From the NCBI GenBank assembly GCA_035633255.1, contig DASQFD010000135.1:1-25415 (forward strand): 25,415 nucleotides of DNA, written 5' to 3'. This document shows, one piece after another, positions 23,497 through 25,415 of this stretch (the stretch's first letter is position 1; each line of letters starts with the position of its first letter). The notes beneath the pieces were generated by a model that was not told the DNA's origin, searched no databases, and saw only the letters and a list, made by a program, of their open reading frames with translations. This DNA is from DASQFD01 sp035633255. Its GTDB lineage: Bacteria > Actinomycetota > Actinomycetes > Actinomycetales > Dermatophilaceae. Position numbers and translations under genes: made by a program.

Positions 23497-25415
23497 TTGA
23501 TCGTCCTTCACGGCTGGTGGTCGATCGAGCGCGATCCCAGGGGAGAACTGGTCGTGTGGGCCGAGGACTCGGAGGCGCCGACACAGCCACCTGTTCGCCG
23601 AGGTCGCCGCCCAGCGAAGCAGACTCACCCTTTCGCTGTGTCTGCGCAGGTCCTGGCGACTACAACAGCCCGAGAAGGCACCCCGGGTACGGCTGTCCTC
23701 GCCCTGCCGAACCAGGACCGGGGCCCGTCCGCCTCAGCAGAGGTGCGCCGAGCCCACGCTGAGTCGCAGACCCCGGAGTCCCCGGCCGTCGGGCAGTGGG
23801 AGGTCCCAACCCTTGCTTTGGACCCTCAGAACGCCCTGGCCTTCCTGCTGGCATCCGACGACGCCGAGATCGACCTCGAACGACCGGTCGCCGGTGGTGA
23901 CCTGCGTGCGCTGCAGGCACTTGCAGGGTTGGCCGTGGATCTCGTCGGACGCGGCCGGGTGCTGCCCGGCGTGCGAGAGGCGGGCGACGGTCGGGCGATG
24001 GCGATGTGGTCGGCGGTCGTGACCGGAGCCGACGCTGTATGGCTTCGCGCCGCGGCCGGGGGGCTTCCTGGTTCGTTCGCGGCTGCATACCCGGCCGCCG
24101 TTGACCGAGGTGCGGCCGCGGTGAAGTTGCTGGCCGCTGCGACCGATGCCCTGGTGGACGCGGCGGTGCGCTCGCGCCTCGGCCCTGGTAAGCGCAGGCG
24201 GACAGCGGCGTCGTTCCGATCGGCGCTGACCGGTTCCGACCCCTACTTCGCCACCACCCCGGTCGCCCTAGCCGCCCTGGACGAGGCGCTGGCCGACTGG
24301 CAGCGGGAGGTCACCCAGGTCGGTGCGGTTCGGGCCTGCTTCCGGTTGGTCGAACCGATCGGAGCTGCAGTGGCAACGGCTGGCGATGCAACGGCCGGCG
24401 AGATGGTGCCTGACCCCACGTGGCGTGTGGACTTCGCGTTGCAGTCGACAGCGGAGCCGAGCCTGGTCGTCGACGCCGGGCAGGTGTGGCGTGCCTCGGG
24501 GGCTCTGCGCGCGCTGGCCCGTCACGTCACCGATCCGCAGGAGACCCTGCTCGGTGAGCTCGGCCGTGCGGTGCGCCTCTACCCGGACATCGAGGGTGCG
24601 CTGCGCACCGCGAAGCCGTCGTCGCTGACCCTGGACGTCGACGGCGCGCACCGGTTCCTGTCGGAGGCCGCGCCGATCCTGCTGGCCGCCGGCTTCGGCG
24701 TACTCCTCCCGAGCTGGTGGACCAACCCATCGATGCGGTTGGGCGCGAAGCTCTCGGTGTCGACCCCGGCTCAGCCGGGGCAGGTCGCGACCAACGCGAC
24801 GATCGGCCGCGATGGTCTGGTGGACTTCCGGTGGGACCTGGCCGTCGGGGAGCACACGCTGACCGAGCAGGAGGTCGCCGACCTCGTCGAGGCCCAACAG
24901 CCTCTTGTGCGGGTGCGCGGTCAGTGGATGTACGTCGATGCCGAACGCCTTGCACGGGCCCGGGCGTTCCTGGGCAGGAAGTCACACGGCAGGGGGCGGA
25001 TGAGCGTCGCGGAGGTGCTCGCAACGCTCGGGACGCTGGAGGACGGACCAGGTGGCCTGCCGGTGGTGGACGTCGAGGCGCAGGGCTGGCTCGCGGACCT
25101 CCTGTCCGGTCAGGTTGACCACCGGGTCGCGCCGATGACCGCGCCGGAGGGTTTCAAGGGCGAGCTGCGTCCGTACCAGGAACGTGGCCTGGCCTGGCTG
25201 TCGTTCCTGGAGTCGGTCGGTCTGGGCGGCATCCTCGCCGACGACATGGGTCTGGGCAAGACCGTTCAGCTGCTCGCCCTGATGTGCGGCGAGGGTCTCG
25301 CGGAGGCGGGCCCGACCCTGCTGGTCTGCCCGATGTCGCTCGTCGGCAACTGGCAGCGTGAGGCTGCCCGCTTCGCCCCCGCGCTGCGGGTGCACGTTCA
25401 CCACGGGGCCGAGCG
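23497..25415 (+). CDS. SNF2-family DEAD/DEAH helicase (5' part, runs off the window)
   Basis: About 639 residues of a large helicase are present. The first about 530 residues match the style of the SNF2-associated N-terminal region (DUF3670-like): IVLHGWWSIERDPRGELVVWAED, VRACFRLVEP, and FGVLLPSWW. The SNF2 ATPase follows: LRPYQERGLAWLSFLE, Walker A DDMGLGKT with Lys588, and LLVCPMSLVGNWQREAARF. The DEAH box and C-terminal helicase lobe lie outside the window. The architecture resembles mycobacterial HelZ (Rv2101). Start TTG 23497 has GGAG 5 nt upstream, and MIVLHG matches the usual start of these proteins. Such helicases often neighbour a SWIM zinc-finger gene and are common in accessory or defence regions; its exact role is unknown. 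Codon use is less GC-biased than in the core genes. Confidence 0.88.
   Translation, partial: MIVLHGWWSIERDPRGELVVWAEDSEAPTQPPVRRGRRPAKQTHPFAVSAQVLATTTAREGTPGTAVLALPNQDRGPSASAEVRRAHAESQTPESPAVGQWEVPTLALDPQNALAFLLASDDAEIDLERPVAGGDLRALQALAGLAVDLVGRGRVLPGVREAGDGRAMAMWSAVVTGADAVWLRAAAGGLPGSFAAAYPAAVDRGAAAVKLLAAATDALVDAAVRSRLGPGKRRRTAASFRSALTGSDPYFATTPVALAALDEALADWQREVTQVGAVRACFRLVEPIGAAVATAGDATAGEMVPDPTWRVDFALQSTAEPSLVVDAGQVWRASGALRALARHVTDPQETLLGELGRAVRLYPDIEGALRTAKPSSLTLDVDGAHRFLSEAAPILLAAGFGVLLPSWWTNPSMRLGAKLSVSTPAQPGQVATNATIGRDGLVDFRWDLAVGEHTLTEQEVADLVEAQQPLVRVRGQWMYVDAERLARARAFLGRKSHGRGRMSVAEVLATLGTLEDGPGGLPVVDVEAQGWLADLLSGQVDHRVAPMTAPEGFKGELRPYQERGLAWLSFLESVGLGGILADDMGLGKTVQLLALMCGEGLAEAGPTLLVCPMSLVGNWQREAARFAPALRVHVHHGAE

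Overview
The window is chromosomal DNA from a high-GC actinobacterium. Genes are packed, GC-ending codons dominate, GTG/TTG starts are common and 4-bp stop/start overlaps are frequent. The gene order matches the conserved oriC-proximal envelope and cell-division block known from Mycobacterium and Streptomyces. I infer a Micrococcales-type organism (Intrasporangiaceae-like), but the sequence alone does not fix the genus.

Region 1 (1-6536, + strand) is the 3' end of an FHA-domain protein, then PP2C phosphatase (pstP), FtsW/RodA, a class B penicillin-binding protein (pbpA) and a PASTA Ser/Thr kinase (pknB). Kinase and phosphatase set the phosphorylation state of the wall machinery, and FHA proteins read it. 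Only one kinase gene is present where mycobacteria have pknA and pknB. Region 2 (6542-8994, - strand) holds a glutamine amidotransferase (trpG/pabA), a small membrane protein, a class E sortase and a DUF881 protein. Region 3 has divergent crgA (9067-9327), then on the - strand a rhomboid protease with a probable CTG start, a cyclophilin, and an aldo/keto reductase.

Region 4 (12464-14547) encodes an Ala-rich helical membrane protein and a DUF2231 membrane protein. Each is followed by a tandem repeat whose unit contains the gene's stop codon. Region 5 (14610-20187) is a lactate-use module: a divergent GntR/FCD regulator, lactate permease, and a 1002-aa FAD/Fe-S D-lactate dehydrogenase, with a clear operator over the permease promoter. 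Region 6 (20261-21457) is a secreted coiled-coil protein with a C-terminal lysozyme-like domain.

Region 7 (about 21560-25415) looks acquired: lower GC, mixed codon use, a hipB-hipA toxin-antitoxin pair behind three evenly spaced operators, and the 5' part of an SNF2-family helicase that runs off the window.

The strongest unexplained signal is the 8-mer GTATGCCG (or CGGCATAC). It occurs 16 times between 1354 and 19792, on both strands, in all reading frames and between genes, and I found no exact copy in the acquired-looking region. Its density resembles DNA-uptake sequences or HIP1-like iterated motifs. Two copies form a perfect 20-bp palindrome near the start of the rhomboid gene.
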